37,185 nucleotides of DNA, taken from positions 1-37,185 of the forward strand of contig JAUDYN010000020.1 of the NCBI GenBank assembly GCA_030407005.1, read 5' to 3'. Each line of letters starts with the position of its first letter. The first letter of the stretch is position 1. The notes beneath the pieces were generated by a model. The model was not told the DNA's origin. It worked only from the letters and a program-made list of their open reading frames with translations, and ran no database searches. The position numbers and the translations under genes are program-made. Positions 9,890-20,288 of this stretch are shown here, piece after piece. This DNA comes from Desarmillaria ectypa. Taxonomy: Eukaryota > Basidiomycota > Agaricomycetes > Agaricales > Physalacriaceae.

Positions 9890-11149
9890 ATGACAAACAA
9901 AGAACACTGACAAGAACCCAGAACTGTTTCACTCGGCATCGCAATTGGTGGCGCCATTCTTTTGACTTTTTTCACAGTCCTCACCATTTTACTTTATGAG
10001 GAAGAAATTCGAGCCCTTCTCCAACAAAGGCAAGCTCGCCAACCAAACCTACCACCCTGACCCCTGCAGCACCTGGAACATGATCTTCCCCGGGAGCTAC
10101 CCCCCACCTGATTGGGACAATGAGAGGCGATACCACTTGTCCATCCCTGGGCCTGCTTCACAATTGCATCTTCCTCCAAGGGGACCACTGATGATGAGAG
10201 GCCCCCAACTCCTGGGCCCTCCTCCACCTGCACCCATAATGCATGGGCAGTTCTACTCAGATACTGGGTGGAACAACTCACCTCCACCCTGGCCCAGGAA
10301 TATGCACAGGACATTCAGGCTCAGGACGATGATGCCCTGCCCCCATACCCTGGTCCTCCCCCTTGTCCCACAACCCCCGCCTTCCGCCAGCAACACTGGT
10401 GAGTACCTCCCTGCTCCTGATCCCCCTCCCCCGATAGTCCCAATGGGTCCTACCATGGGCCCCAACACCCCGACGATCCCAGCATGGATCAAAACCACCC
10501 ATATGGCCCCTGGGGTCGTGAAAACTAGCCCTGAGGAGGGACCAACTCCACCTCCTTGCTCCCTGTCATCGAACTCTCTGATGAGTCTGACAGGGAGCTC
10601 GACACCCCAACCCTGGCTGCTCCCAATGCCCCCAATGACCCTTTCAACCCAAACAGAGGAGACTATATATGGCCCGACCTCTCCAAGGTCAATCAAAGGC
10701 CATTTGGCCCCTTCAGGGCTGCCGCCTGGGAGGTCCAACATCAAGACATCAAATCAAGAGACCTCTGGGATGAGCCCAGACCTGAAATGGATGAGTGGCT
10801 GGTGCTCAACCGAGGAGACCCCATTCGGGGACTAGACCCAGCTGCCATCATTTGCACCTGGATATGCACAAACTGGGACTGAAATATATTCTGCCCCTCC
10901 GCTGGGGATATATTTCCAGGGCTTTGAGCCAGAAATCAGGAGGAGCAGAGGGAACTGGAATGTTCCCTATGACAGTTATGGTGACTGGAGGTCGCAAGAG
11001 AGGAGTAGATGGGGGCAAAGGCCCCAATATGATATGTTAACCTATGATACAGGTTACTATGATGGGTTGGAATATCATCAACCCCAATACGAAACCATTC
11101 TGGACTACCCTCCAGACACCCCAGTTGTAAACCCCTGACCATTACCCGA
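9890..11149 (+). pseudogene. Element A gag, N-terminal part with membrane segment
   Basis: The best frame starts at the ATG at 9890, 45 nt after the PBS. Residues 15-36 form a hydrophobic span (LGIAIGGAILLTFFTVL...) followed by a charged run, EEEIRALLQQRQ. Then comes a long Pro-rich and acidic region with VIELSDESDRELD and a segment (DYIWPDLSKVNQ, EMDEWL) that aligns with element B. Near 10840 a one-base shift moves the frame to the one ending at 11149; B is continuous there, so this is an indel in A. All stops before the shift are TGA or TAG that fit C-to-T. The frame leads through the CCGA target site into the gag core now at 17784. A frame from the ATG at 9996 is also long, but only its end beyond 10840 looks real. 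Confidence 0.65.
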
Positions 11150-12510
11150 TGATGTGCTTGGTAACGGCGAGTGACAAAAGAATTAGGGAATGGCAATGAA
11201 CACCAATCACACTAAACCTCTTACTACTCTACACTTAATCACCAATATTGAATTCGGGCAGTTTCAAGTACGATGGAAGCACTCTGCAGACTTCAATAAT
11301 CAAGTACAATTGTCTTAAAGACATTTTATTCATTACTAGTGAGTTTATACAAAGTACTAGTCATACTAGTGGGGTGGGTAAGACACAATTGAATAAAGAG
11401 TGACTTGGTTTGAGCTACTGCACTCGTTCTGACTGAAACTGCTTCAGACTGGTGGCGCTCTTGGCCCTATACTGCTTCCTACAAGTGATAAACACTTGAC
11501 CAGTCGCACTCTTGGCTAACTAGTGGCGCTCTTGGCCTAAGAATAAACTATAACTCTGAGAACTTTGCTTGAACTAACTTCAAAACACTCCGGACCTTTG
11601 CAGGACACAACAGTGACTCTAATGGACTTCAATTCAATGCAATTCTATGGGTGACTTAGCGACTATTAATCACTTCATCGAGGTTAAGCACAAAAGCCTT
11701 TAATTGGGGACACCAGTTACTACCAGTGAGGGCTCAACTGCAGGGATGGCTTGCCTCGTTTGCATGAGTGCCCATCCCACTACTTATATACTACTGAGGC
11801 AGAACTATAAATATCATCTGGGTATAGGGTATATTGGTAAGGATTTCTTGGCTAGTCATGAATAATGGTGAATAATCACACAATAGTTGGTCTAGTCTGT
11901 TTTCTTTTCAAATATTCGGTCTAGAGACTCCACAGTTGGTCTTTCCGCGCCCTTGGCACAACTACATGCCCTAGTAACGCGGTTATATGAATATCCAGAT
12001 ATTGGTACCTGTAACAGCTATCCGATCATGATCGAGGGTGCAGTCTGGCTCCACTAGCATCGATCATAAGAGATCTATATCAAAATAGTCGGATCTGGGC
12101 CCAAGGTTAATCCATTCCTAATTTATTTCTAAGTCCTGTTTCAAGATTGCCATGTGACTAGTTATCCTGACTTAGGTGTTTATGCCCAGTCTGGGCTGCT
12201 AGTGACAGAACTTGATGAGATCTGTGTACTCTGCTCCTGGTTTTTGTGTGCTAGTAGCATCCTTCATTTGCTAATGGCTGTATTTCACTTAGTCCTGCTA
12301 GCATTCGAGTTACTAGTCTGGCCGGCTGGTAGATTTAACCCACTAATGGTGTTGCATCTAAGTCCTGGCTCTACCAGTTGCTTACTGCTTTTAACTATCA
12401 GCTCGAAGCCTCAGCTATAGTCCTCTATATATCACTAGTATAGGATAGATGTGCAATAGTATTGTTACAAAATCGCAAAATCTAGGTGTGAACACATAGA
12501 CAGCATATCA
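11150..12510 (-). mobile_element. Repeat X, left copy (probable solo LTR)
   Basis: This 1361-bp block starts TGATGTGC and ends GCATATCA (imperfect 8-bp inverted ends, TG...CA). It is an inverted copy of 17785-19145, of exactly equal length. Its left flank is the CCGA target in gag, while its inner flank belongs to the integrase target, as expected after recombination between the two copies. There is no convincing gene; an identical 88-codon frame in both A copies (12154-12420 here) is closed by changes in the third copy. ACTAGT words are frequent. TATA orientation puts the LTR on the - strand. Confidence 0.75.
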
Positions 12511-13080
12511 CCGGTCAGATATGACCACCTGCAGCATTCCATGCTTTGCATATACATGGTTGTGGAGCATCAGCACCCATCCTTCAGCGGATAATTCCTC
12601 ATTACATGGAATCAGGATAATGTTCTTGGAGAATCGGTCTATGATGATGAGTAGAGCATCGAAGCCTTCTGATTCTGGTAAGCCAGTGATCATATCAACG
12701 GAAATGTGTGTCCATAGAGTATCGAGGATTGCATTGGGATGAAGAGGCACAGCTTTGGCCTGCATGTCACTCTTCATTCGTTGACAGGTCTCGCATCCCT
12801 TGATGTAGGACTCAATGTCTTTTTTCATTTTCGGCCACCAGTATTCATGAAGAATGAGTTCCTTTGTCTTTGTGATTCCTGGATGACCTGCAGTGATATG
12901 ATCATGATTTTGTGAAATGATTTCACCGCGGAGGGAGAGTTCCTTGGGGATATAGATCTGTCCATTGTACCACAAGATTTCATCTTCTTGGGTTATTCCT
13001 CTTTCATGATTAAGGGATTTTTTGATCCCCTGATCCCATTGATTCCTTTGTCAGGTTGCGTCTCTTATATGCATGATTTG
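12511..13080 (-). pseudogene. Element A integrase, N-terminal half
   Basis: The frame encodes the H2C2 zinc-binding domain (HDHITAGHPG, then GCETCQRMK) and the start of the DDE core with the first Asp (SVDMITGLPESEG) and the second (VVISDR). The protein breaks off at the second Asp because X inserted at the CCGG of the ISD-R codons. The rest, with the catalytic Glu, is at 19146 on the other strand. Integrase inserts the cDNA into the host chromosome. The H, C and D residues are intact, but frames upstream are shifted against RT. Confidence 0.82.
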
Positions 13081-13199
13081 TTCTTTGGTAGTGGGTAATA
13101 TTAATGCCTGGAAGTGTTCTGGAGAAAGAACGACAACATCTTGGTTGTCTTCCTTTCCTTGATTGTGATTATCTTGTCGGCTAAGAAGGTCTGCCTTCT

Positions 13200-13640
13200 T
13201 GTTGGTGGTTCCAGCTTTGTGTTGTAGAACAAAGTGGTACTTGGCTAGTTCTGTGACCCATCAAGCTTGTTGACAGTTCAGCTTTTGCAGTTTCCGGAAG
13301 TACTGGAGGTTTTGGTGATCCATCCAGATTTCAATGATTTCTTTTGCACCCATGAGGTAATGATGCCATTCTTCCAGGGCTAGCATGATGGCCAGCAGCT
13401 CCTTGTTGTAGATCTCATAGTTGCACTCAGTGACTGTTAATGCTTTTGACATGAAAGTGACTGGTCTCCATTTCCCATTCTGTTTTTGGCTAAGAACAGT
13501 GCCAATCACCCTGTCACTGGCGTCAGCCTCTACTCTGAATTTTCCATCGTCTGAGGGGATCATTAGGACTACACTATGTTTGTTGTCATCAACTTCTTGA
13601 GTTGTGAGAACACCTGTTCCTGGTCTGGTCCCCACATCCA
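13200..13640 (-). pseudogene. Element A RNase H domain
   Basis: The region shows the Ty3/gypsy RNase H landmarks: VEADASD with the first catalytic Asp, YEIYNKELLAIMLALEEW with the Glu, and MDHQNLQYF with the next acidic residue. It degrades the RNA strand during cDNA synthesis. It lies one frame away from RT, with the shift near 13565-13600, so a frameshift separates the two domains that should be fused. Confidence 0.8.
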
Positions 13641-14400
13641 GTTTACCTTTCCAGTTAACTGGGTAAGTGGATGCATGATTTTGGAGTAATCACAGATGAA
13701 CTTTTGGTAAAAGTTCATGAATCCTAAAAATGACTGAAGTTCTTTTTTCTTCGTGGGAGTTGGCCATTCAGCAATTCCCACAATTTTGACTGGGTCCATG
13801 CGAATAGCATCTTCACTGATGGTAACATCCAAATATTCAGTTTTGAGTACTTCAAACTCGCATTTTTCTGCTTTGAGAAATAGTTTGTTTTCTCAAAGGC
13901 ATTGTAGAACTTGTCGAACAATGGTACAGTGTTCAGACAGAGTCTTGGTGAAAATGAGAATGTCATTGAGGTAAATGGTGACTTTTCCTCTGGCAATTAA
14001 GTCCTTGAAGATGTCATTCATCATCCACTGGAACATAGCAGGTGAATTTGTGAGGCCAAAGAACATAACCATTGGCTCAAAGAGTCCTCAGTTAGTTCTG
14101 AACGCAGCCTTTTCTTCATCTCCATCTCGGATGCATACATTGTTGTATCCCCAGCAAATGTCCAGTTTAGAGAAATACTTTGCTCCTCGTAGCTTGTTGA
14201 TGAGCTCAGAGATTAGGGGAAGGGGATAACGATTCTTGATCATCATTTCATTCAGTTTTCTATAGTCCTGAACAGGTCATAAAGAGCCATCCTTTTTCTT
14301 AATGAAGAAAAAGGGAGATGCAAATGGGGATTTCAAGGGGCAAATTTGTCCTGAGTCTAAGTTCTCATTGAGGAACTTGTCGAGTTGTTCTTGCTCATTT
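13570..14400 (-). pseudogene. Element A reverse transcriptase
   Basis: Recognisable blocks in order: [81 protein letters not shown] and FLGFMNFYQKFI. The active-site box reads YLND instead of YLDD, so the first catalytic Asp of the pair is Asn (codon at 13965-13967). The expected GAT codon would follow a C, so the change fits CpG-to-CpA. In-frame stops also occur. The domain is clearly a chromovirus RT but cannot work. Confidence 0.85.
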
Positions 14401-14759
14401 CAATTGAGTGGATAGACTTTACAATCCAAGGTAGATTTCGTATTAGGAACCAGCTCAATGGTGTGGTCCCAAGGTCTTTGTTCTGGTAAATCATCGAAGC
14501 TTTCCTTTGAGAATAGATCTCTAAAGCTTTGATACTGAGGAGGCATGAGCTCCTCAAAAGTCCATTTTGGTTTTTCTGCATTTGCAGCTGCCGCCAGTTT
14601 GTTTGTGTGGTGAACTGCTCAAAGAGTGATTTCTTCTTGCATATTGACAGCAAGGATACTCCCTCCTTCATCGAGTTCTTGATCCCACTGATCTTCTTCA
14701 TCTGCATCAGGAAGCATAAAATAGCTTTTAACACACTGACATCATCCAAATGTCATGGA

Positions 14760-15120
14760 TCCTATCTTCCAATTGACAAGCAGGTTATGGTGTTTTAACC
14801 AGTTGTGGCCCAAATACATGGTCTTGAAATCTAGTTTGGTGACTGCAAGGTTGATTCATTCGCTGTGGTCTCCAATGGTCATTCAGAGTTCCACAAATTT
14901 GGTTATGTCGCCTGCCTTGTTGTGGGTTCCATCTGCATTATATATGGGTATGGGAGAGGCAGCTTTTCGGGTATCCAACTGATGTTGTTAGATGTAGGTT
15001 CGATTGATAGAACTGCCTGTGCAGCCGCTATCTAACAATGCTCAGGTTGTCAACATCTTCTTTCCTGTGCAAGGAGAGAGCTGGATATCCACCAAAAAGT
15101 CTCAACCTGAGCTTTTGGTT
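14760..15120 (-). pseudogene. Element A aspartic protease
   Basis: The retropepsin motif ALLDSGCTGSSIN is intact at about 14990-15041, with the catalytic Asp codon at 15030-15032. It is followed by PIPIYNADGTHNKAG and a GHNWLKHHN block typical of gypsy proteases. The enzyme would cut Gag-Pol into its parts. Of the three chromoviruses here, only A keeps the Asp. Several stops lie around it. Confidence 0.8.
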
Positions 15121-16379
15121 CCATGGATATACCAGATCAGTTTGTGGAGTTCATAGAGAGTTTCTCAGTCTCCACTTTCTTTCAAGTGTTGAACCAACTT
15201 GTCAGTGATTTCTCCAAGTCATTTGGGATGCACCCAAATAGAAAGGACAGCCTTGGCAGTGGCGGTGTCCTTGGTGGCACAGACTGCACGAAGTGTCCAA
15301 TCAAGTCCAAATGGTTTACACCATAAATGATCGAGTTTCAGTACCCCCTTGTTAGGCAGGATTTCAGGATTTGGTGCCTCTGTAACTGGCAGGACTTTGG
15401 TTCTGGACTGTTTTGCTTTCCATTGTAGAAAAGCCATGTTGTCCTCTTCATCAGGTACTTCAACAATAGTGGTTCTGTGAATCTGCCCCCTTTTTACCGC
15501 CTGGGCACTAGCAGGTTCCCGAGCACAGGATATCCCCTGTTGGGGTACAGCTGGTGATGGGAATTTGTCAGCCAGCTTGCTTTCATATTCCTGGTCAGTA
15601 CCCCTGTGTTCTTCGGCCTGCACCACCTTTGTCGGAGTTTGAATTATTTTTGGCAGGGACTCCCGGTTGGCACAACCATCATGCCCATTGTTTGAGTACA
15701 ACTGCCCCCTTTCTATCACCTGGGTGCTAGTGACTTCCCCCTGTTCTTCGGCTTGGGTTGCTTTCAGAACCTGAACAATCCCAGGAGAAGATTGGACTCA
15801 GCTTGAGGGGTCTGAAGTTCCGCTGGTACTATCCAATCTGGCAGAGTACTTAGCCTTTGCATCTGGGGCAAATCTAGTCAGCATTGCCTGCGGCTCTGCT
15901 CTGGTCTGTTCTCCCACTGGACTGGATATTGCGTGGCTCTGATCCTGGCCTTGGTGAGAGGCTCTTTTTTCCCCTGCCAACCCTGGCGAGGCTGGTGGAC
16001 TTGCCTTCCGACTTGTTGGGAGTTCTGGGGATTTTGGACTTCTGGGAGGCCTGAGGGAGTCCCGCCTACTATCCCCTGTCCATAATTGGTTGCCCAATTG
16101 CGTATCTGGTGAGCTAAGCTCAGTGGACTTCATGGTAGCACCAGCACTATCTGGCACATCCTCTGCCTCATCGGGGGTTCGGGATTCACTACAGATACTT
16201 GTGTCAGTTTCTTTAAGGAGAATGACATACCTGTTTATTTTTGATTCTTTGGTGTTCTTTGGCTTTAGGGTCTGTGAAGTCATAGAATATATATTTGTTT
16301 TTTTGTATGATTGTCTATGTTTATAATATTCAGTCCGACCTGCAGAAACCAAGGACTCACCTTCTTGTGACTTGGTCAA
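15121..16379 (-). pseudogene. Element A pol N-terminal spacer
   Basis: Two long frames in the same phase (16379-15798 and 15719-15219) encode a low-complexity Ser/Pro/Glu-rich region followed by TTIVEVPDEEDNMAF. Element B has the matching TIVEVPDKNDNTAF and C has KVPDEENDTTF at the same place before the protease. The phase is -1 relative to the gag stop at 16408. The function is unknown; it may be a spacer before the protease. Confidence 0.6.
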
Positions 16380-16408
16380 GCAAGAGGAATTGAACCCTTG
16401 TCAACCTA
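16374..16408 (-). promoter_or_regulatory. Gag-pol junction stop codon and hairpin, element A
   Basis: The - strand gag frame ends ...KIEETKD-TAG at 16408-16406. An imperfect hairpin begins on the last base of that stop (arm 16406-16396, loop GTTCAATTCCT, arm 16384-16374). Element B has a perfect version, and pol continues in the -1 frame, so this is a candidate recoding signal. The loop also resembles a tRNA B-box, but no tRNA fold is present. Confidence 0.5.
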
Positions 16409-17784
16409 GTCTTTTGTCTCTTCAATCTTGGTCATGACCAGCACCACTTCGTTAGTGGGCCCCAAGGATCAAACATCCCTCAACTCTTTTCTCTTAGGAC
16501 AATCTCTGCTCAGGTGACCTTTCTCATCACACCTGAAACATCTACCCTTGGCCCTTTGCTGATCGATATCCATAGACTTCCCTGCCCCTCTGTGTGTCAT
16601 CCACTGACCAGTTCCAGCATCCCGACTGGTCCCACTGTTGGCAGTCAGCTTTGGAGCCAAGGAACTTGTCGCCCCAGTGGCAGCTTTGCTGCTGGGCTGC
16701 TGTGATTGTTGGGGCCAGGAATCTTTCTTCTGCCCATCCCTGGGCATGCCGGTGGTCTGGTCGAAGACCCATTTGCATTGTCATTCCTTGTACATCCTGA
16801 GGATGTGCTCCTTCCACTCTGGATATGAGCATAGTATATTGATGCCCATATTAGAGATGAAGGTGGTATGGGAGCTTGGAACTCCTAGTTGTACCACCCT
16901 CACCATGGCACTGTGCTCTGCTTCATCAGTTCTCCAGCCCACTAGCTTGGCTTCTTCTTCCAGCTTCTGGAAGTAATGGGAGGTGGGCTGCACTCCCATC
17001 CGAAGATTGAACATCCGCTTTTTGTGGACTTCTTCGATGGTGGGGTCTCTGAATTGTCGAGAGACCAGATCAACAAAGTCCGCCCAGTCAGGGTAGCGGA
17101 AGTGGACAGTGGTCCCATCATAAGAGTTGCCTATCCAGAATTCAGGTCTCTTGTAGACCCACCAGTCCTTGGTGGCCTCCTCAAAGTGGGAGGTCGCAAA
17201 TAGTACCAGGTGTGATAGCACCTGGAAATAGTGTTGAAACACTTCAAAGTACACAATGCAATCGCCAATGAAGTGTTCGATGTCATCGTGGTCCCCCTTG
17301 AACAGAGAGGGTACTTTGACGAGCATGGGTTTGATGCCCAGGTATGGGGCATTGGCGGTGGCATTCCTGATGGGGTTGGGGATAGGGTTGGGAGGACCTT
17401 TACCAGGAGGTGGTCTTGGGATTGAAAAATGATCTGGCCTTGGACCTGGGTAGCCTCTTGGCAGTTCTGAGGGTTGTCCTCTCTCCGGCTCCTTCCCATT
17501 GTCTTGGTCGTGGAGATAGTCTGCCATCATCCTGCTGGCAGATTCCTCCCATTTGAGCTCTTTGCACATCTCTGTGATGTGCTTCTCCTTTTCGGCCAGT
17601 GCAGTTTTCATCTGCTGCCAAATTTCTTCCACCATGGCTGGGGTTCTTGACACCCCTGCAGTGGCGGTACCTGCAGGGGTGGTGTCAGCTTCCATGTCTT
17701 CTCCCGCACCTGCAAAGAGAAGACTGACACCCTGATAAGGGTGGTAGCCTTGGTGATGCACCCTATGATGCGGAGGCAAGTCGG
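16406..17784 (-). pseudogene. Element A gag core with zinc knuckle
   Basis: The frame continues the N-terminal part from 11149. It carries a Pro/His-rich stretch (PPHHRVHHQGYHPYQ), a coiled segment (KEKHITEMCKELKWEE), the retrotransposon Gag capsid region (FKGDHDDIEHFIGDCIVYFEV, ATKDWWVYK, FRYPDWADFVDLVSRQF) and a CCHC knuckle (CFRCDEKGHLSRDC). A TGA at about 16778-16780 separates capsid from knuckle and fits CGA-to-TGA. Gag forms the virus-like particle and the knuckle binds RNA. Confidence 0.85.
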
Positions 17785-19145
17785 TGATATGCCGTCTATG
17801 CGTTCACACCTAGATTTTGCGATTTTGTAACAATACTATTGCACATCTATCCTATACTAGTGATATATAGAGGACTATAGCTGAGGCTTCGAGCTGATAG
17901 TTAAAAGCAGTAAGCAACTGGTAGAGCCAGGACTTAGATGCAACACCATTAGTGGGTTAAATCTACCAGCCGGCCAGACTAGTAACTCGAATGCTAGCAG
18001 GACTAAGTGAAATACAGCCATTAGCAAATGAAGGATGCTACTAGCACACAAAAACCAGGAGCAGAGTACACAGATCTCATCAAGTTCTGTCACTAGCAGC
18101 CCAGACTGGGCATAAACACCTAAGTCAGGATAACTAGTCACATGGCAATCTTGAAACAGGACTTAGAAATAAATTAGGAATGGATTAACCTTGGGCCCAG
18201 ATCCGACTATTTTGATATAGATCTCTTATGATCGATGCTAGTGGAGCCAGACTGCACCCTCGATCATGATCGGATAGCTGTTACAGGTACCAATATCTGG
18301 ATATTCATATAACCGCGTTACTAGGGCATGTAGTTGTGCCAAGGGCGCGGAAAGACCAACTGTGGAGTCTCTAGACCGAATATTTGAAAAGAAAACAGAC
18401 TAGACCAACTATTGTGTGATTATTCACCATTATTCATGACTAGCCAAGAAATCCTTACCAATATACCCTATACCCAGATGATATTTATAGTTCTGCCTCA
18501 GTAGTATATAAGTAGTGGGATGGGCACTCATGCAAACGAGGCAAGCCATCCCTGCAGTTGAGCCCTCACTGGTAGTAACTGGTGTCCCCAATTAAAGGCT
18601 TTTGTGCTTAACCTCGATGAAGTGATTAATAGTCGCTAAGTCACCCATAGAATTGCATTGAATTGAAGTCCATTAGAGTCACTGTTGTGTCCTGCAAAGG
18701 TCCGGAGTGTTTTGAAGTTAGTTCAAGCAAAGTTCTCAGAGTTATAGTTTATTCTTAGGCCAAGAGCGCCACTAGTTAGCCAAGAGTGCGACTGGTCAAG
18801 TGTTTATCACTTGTAGGAAGCAGTATAGGGCCAAGAGCGCCACCAGTCTGAAGCAGTTTCAGTCAGAACGAGTGCAGTAGCTCAAACCAAGTCACTCTTT
18901 ATTCAATTGTGTCTTACCCACCCCACTAGTATGACTAGTACTTTGTATAAACTCACTAGTAATGAATAAAATGTCTTTAAGACAATTGTACTTGATTATT
19001 GAAGTCTGCAGAGTGCTTCCATCGTACTTGAAACTGCCCGAATTCAATATTGGTGATTAAGTGTAGAGTAGTAAGAGGTTTAGTGTGATTGGTGTTCATT
19101 GCCATTCCCTAATTCTTTTGTCACTTGCTGTTACCAAGCACATCA
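17785..19145 (+). mobile_element. Repeat X, right copy (probable solo LTR)
   Basis: This copy is 1361 bp, TGATATGC...GCACATCA, inverted to the left copy. Read on +, it has a TATA box (TATATAAG, 18505-18512), three copies of a GGCCAAGAGCGCCACYAGT-like motif (near 18758, 18779 and 18829) and AATAAA at about 18965. That is the order expected of U3-R-U5. Its outer flank CCAG pairs with CCGG at 12511, giving the TSD of the integrase insertion. Its interior appears identical to the left copy, and only the ends differ. Confidence 0.75.
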
Positions 19146-20256
19146 CCAGGGATCTCAATTTGTATCAGCATTCATGAAGGAACTCTATTAAATGCTAGAT
19201 ATCATGCAGAATGCCTCAATGGCATATCACCCCCAGATGGATGGACAGACAGAGAGAGTCAATCAGGGAGTTGAAAAGTACCTTCACATCTTTGTCAACC
19301 ACTGACAAACCGATTGGGTAGCATAGTTACCACTCGCCGAATTCACTCACAACAACCGAACTCATTTGGCCATAGGCAAAAGCCCCTTCATGATTCTATA
19401 CAGGTGCAATCCTCAACTTATTCCTGAGTCTATCCAGAAAACCAGCTTTGCAAACCCTGCAGCTGTCGACTTCACTGAGACAATGGCCAAGATTCATAAA
19501 GAAGTACATGACGCCTTGGAAAAGGCAGTGGCACAAATGAAGGTGCAATATGACAAATGAAAACAATTGCCATGGGAATATCAAGTCGGTGATAAGGTTT
19601 GGCTCGATACTGCCAACCTTCATCTTCCACAACCAAAGAAAAAACTTGACAACAAATGAATAGGACCATTCAAAATCATCGAAAAGTCAGGAGCAGCAGC
19701 ATACAAACTAAAACTGCCGCCTCATTGGAAGATTCACCCCTGGTTCAATGAAAAGCTATTGACTCCCTATGTCGCACCTTCATTCCCCAATCAACAACAA
19801 CTGCCGCCTCCTCCTCCAGACCTCATTGATGGTCAGAAGGAATATGAAATCGAAGAAGTTCTGAATTCACACACTCGAAAAGTACGCTCGAAAAGAGGAC
19901 AACCATCCAGAGAAGTCACAGACTATCTGGTTAAATGGAAGGGATGGACCCATGAACACAACTCATGGGTTTAAGAAAATGAGATGATGAATGCATTGGA
20001 AGTGATCCAAGAATACCAGGCCAGCATAAACCGTGCCATATACACTCCAAAAATCATAACCAATGACAAAGTAGTGGTCAAGATCTTAGACCACAAATAC
20101 TCCAAAAACAGCGACATAGCATATCTCACTGAATGAAAGGATGGATATACCAAGTGGATTGTCAATCCAGACAAGGACCTATGGAAAAAACTGACAGATC
20201 AGTACTGGATCAGTCAAATCGAAACACAGTTCGATGCTCCTGAAGAAGAACCTTAG
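19146..20256 (+). pseudogene. Element A integrase C-half, chromodomain and tail domain
   Basis: This continues the integrase from 12511: G-S-Q-F, then [15 protein letters not shown] with the catalytic Glu, a GPF/Y module (IGPFKIIEKSGAAAYKL), a Pro-rich linker (FPNQQQLPPPPPDLIDG) and a chromodomain (EYEIEEVLNSHTRK, YLVKWKGWTHEHNSW). After it comes a second conserved stretch, VVKILDHKYSKNSDIAYLTE, which resembles the beginning of a chromo fold, ending ...EEEP-stop at 20256. Several TGA, TAG and TAA codons interrupt the frame, most explained by C-to-T. Confidence 0.85.
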
Positions 20257-20278
20257 CAGTCAGGATGACTGCTTTAAC

Positions 20279-20288
20279 AAGAGGGTAA
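20279..20288 (+). promoter_or_regulatory. Polypurine tract of element A
   Basis: AAGAGGGTAA lies directly before the 3' LTR. It serves as the plus-strand primer and is shared with C. Confidence 0.75.

Larger units (their letters stand above)
12511..17784 (-). mobile_element. Inverted internal segment of element A
   Basis: These 5274 bp hold gag core, protease, RT, RNase H and the integrase N-half on the - strand, while the rest of A reads on +. At its left end the - strand frame stops after ISDR plus CCGG. The matching continuation (G-S-Q-F) is on the + strand from 19146. At its right end the frame begins at CCGA, and its upstream part is on the + strand ending at 11149. Both joins are exact and in frame once X and one 4-bp TSD are taken out. 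Confidence 0.85.

Noticed and set aside
9932..9997. Hydrophobic segment as part of an envelope gene
   Set aside because: It sits at the start of the gag frame before the capsid, not after pol, and no signal peptide with a large ectodomain follows.
10253..10744. 163-codon Gly-rich frame on the - strand
   Set aside because: It is the antisense shadow of the Pro-rich gag N-terminus; Gly-rich reverse frames are expected there.
9996..10835. 279-codon frame from ATG 9996 as the gag start
   Set aside because: Over 9996-10840 the frame starting at 9890 aligns with element B, including the membrane segment and the DYIWPDL-type block. The 9996 frame is Pro-rich by composition and only takes over after the indel near 10840.
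12154..12420. 88-codon frame inside repeat X, present identically in both A copies (17875-18141 on the other strand)
   Set aside because: The identity only reflects the near-identity of the two X copies. The third copy has indels and stops in this frame, and the product has no recognisable motif.
16374..16406. tRNA B-box-like GGTTCAATTCC, and its counterpart in B
   Set aside because: No acceptor stem, D-arm or anticodon arm surrounds it. The sequence is better explained as the loop of the gag stop hairpin.
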